DNA from: Lachnospiraceae bacterium
GTDB taxonomy: Bacteria > Bacillota > Clostridia > Lachnospirales > Lachnospiraceae
Direction: 5' to 3'
Assembly (NCBI GenBank): GCA_017477805.1
Contig: JAFUUM010000208.1
Coordinates: 1-5,097, forward strand
DNA length: 5,097 bases
The position numbers and the translations under genes were made by a program. This document shows positions 4,918 to 5,097 of this stretch, piece after piece (positions within the stretch are counted from its first letter, which is position 1; each line of letters begins with the position of its first letter). Under the pieces are notes generated by a model. It was not told the origin of the DNA and searched no databases. It was given only the letters and a program-made list of their open reading frames with translations.

Positions 4918-5097
4918 GTGGAAGAAAGAAATTTAAGAAAGACTCGTGTAGGTAAAGTTGTCAGCAACAAGATGGACAAGACCATCGTTGTAGCGATCCA
5001 GGACAACGTTAAGCATCCTCTTTACAAGAAGATCGTTAAAAGAACCGTTAAGTTCAAAGCACATGATGAGCAGAACGAGTGCAACATCGGTGATACT
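4918..5097 (+). CDS. rpsQ: 30S ribosomal protein S17 (uS17), 5' part, GTG start
   Basis: The first 60 codons are present and the gene runs off the window end in frame; the family is usually about 85 residues. S17 is a primary 16S rRNA-binding protein with an OB fold, placed in the body of the small subunit. The segments EERNLRKTRVGKVVSNKMDK, then TIVVAI, HPLYKKIVKRTVKFKAHDE and the closing IGD are typical of bacterial S17. The C-terminal family signature, which follows IGD, lies outside the window. Use of GTG makes it the only gene with a visible start in this window that does not begin with ATG. The order rplP-rpmC-rpsQ is the normal end of the S10 operon, and the spc operon genes would be expected next. 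Confidence 0.98.
   Translation, partial: MEERNLRKTRVGKVVSNKMDKTIVVAIQDNVKHPLYKKIVKRTVKFKAHDEQNECNIGDT

Overview
The window is an internal piece of the bacterial S10 ribosomal-protein operon. All eleven genes lie on the plus strand in the canonical order rpsJ (3' end only), rplC, rplD, rplW, rplB, rpsS, rplV, rpsC, rplP, rpmC, rpsQ (5' part only). Every product was recognised from family motifs, and nine genes are complete. The organism looks like a Gram-positive Firmicute of the class Clostridia, most likely Lachnospiraceae-like. The grounds are strong AGGAGG-type ribosome binding sites before most genes, mixed AGA/CGT arginine codons with frequent CCC proline codons, an extended basic N-terminus on uL22, and Firmicute-like S10, S17 and L2 sequences. 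The genus cannot be set from this window.

Layout: positions 1-185 hold the C-terminal 60 residues of S10. A 71-base gap (186-256) carries a possible small hairpin with an anti-Shine-Dalgarno segment just before rplC. rplC (257-940), rplD (967-1590) and rplW (1590-1889) follow closely, and rplD and rplW share one base (TAATG). The longest non-coding stretch is 1890-2013, between rplW and rplB. rplB (2014-2859), rpsS (2875-3156), rplV (3199-3585), rpsC (3597-4259), rplP (4262-4699), rpmC (4689-4889, overlapping rplP by 11 bases) and rpsQ (GTG start at 4918, running off the end) complete the window. There is no gene-free stretch over 300 bases, no intrinsic terminator, no convincing internal promoter, no mobile element, no tRNA or rRNA gene and no CRISPR array.

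The genes supply proteins of both ribosomal subunits. uL3, uL4, uL23, uL2, uL22, uL16 and uL29 build the large subunit, including the peptidyl-transferase surroundings and exit tunnel. uS10, uS19, uS3 and uS17 build the small subunit. Tight spacing, overlaps and a strong ribosome binding site before most genes fit one polycistronic mRNA with partly coupled translation.

The one part not explained by coding is the rplW-rplB spacer. It holds two long complementary pairs in interleaved order (A-B-A'-B'): a helix of 13 pairs with one bulged base and a perfect 9-bp helix. They imply either a pseudoknot or two alternative folds directly upstream of the rplB ribosome binding site. This is the best candidate in the window for an undescribed regulatory RNA, for example an r-protein-responsive intercistronic leader. 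That function is inferred; only the complementarity is seen.
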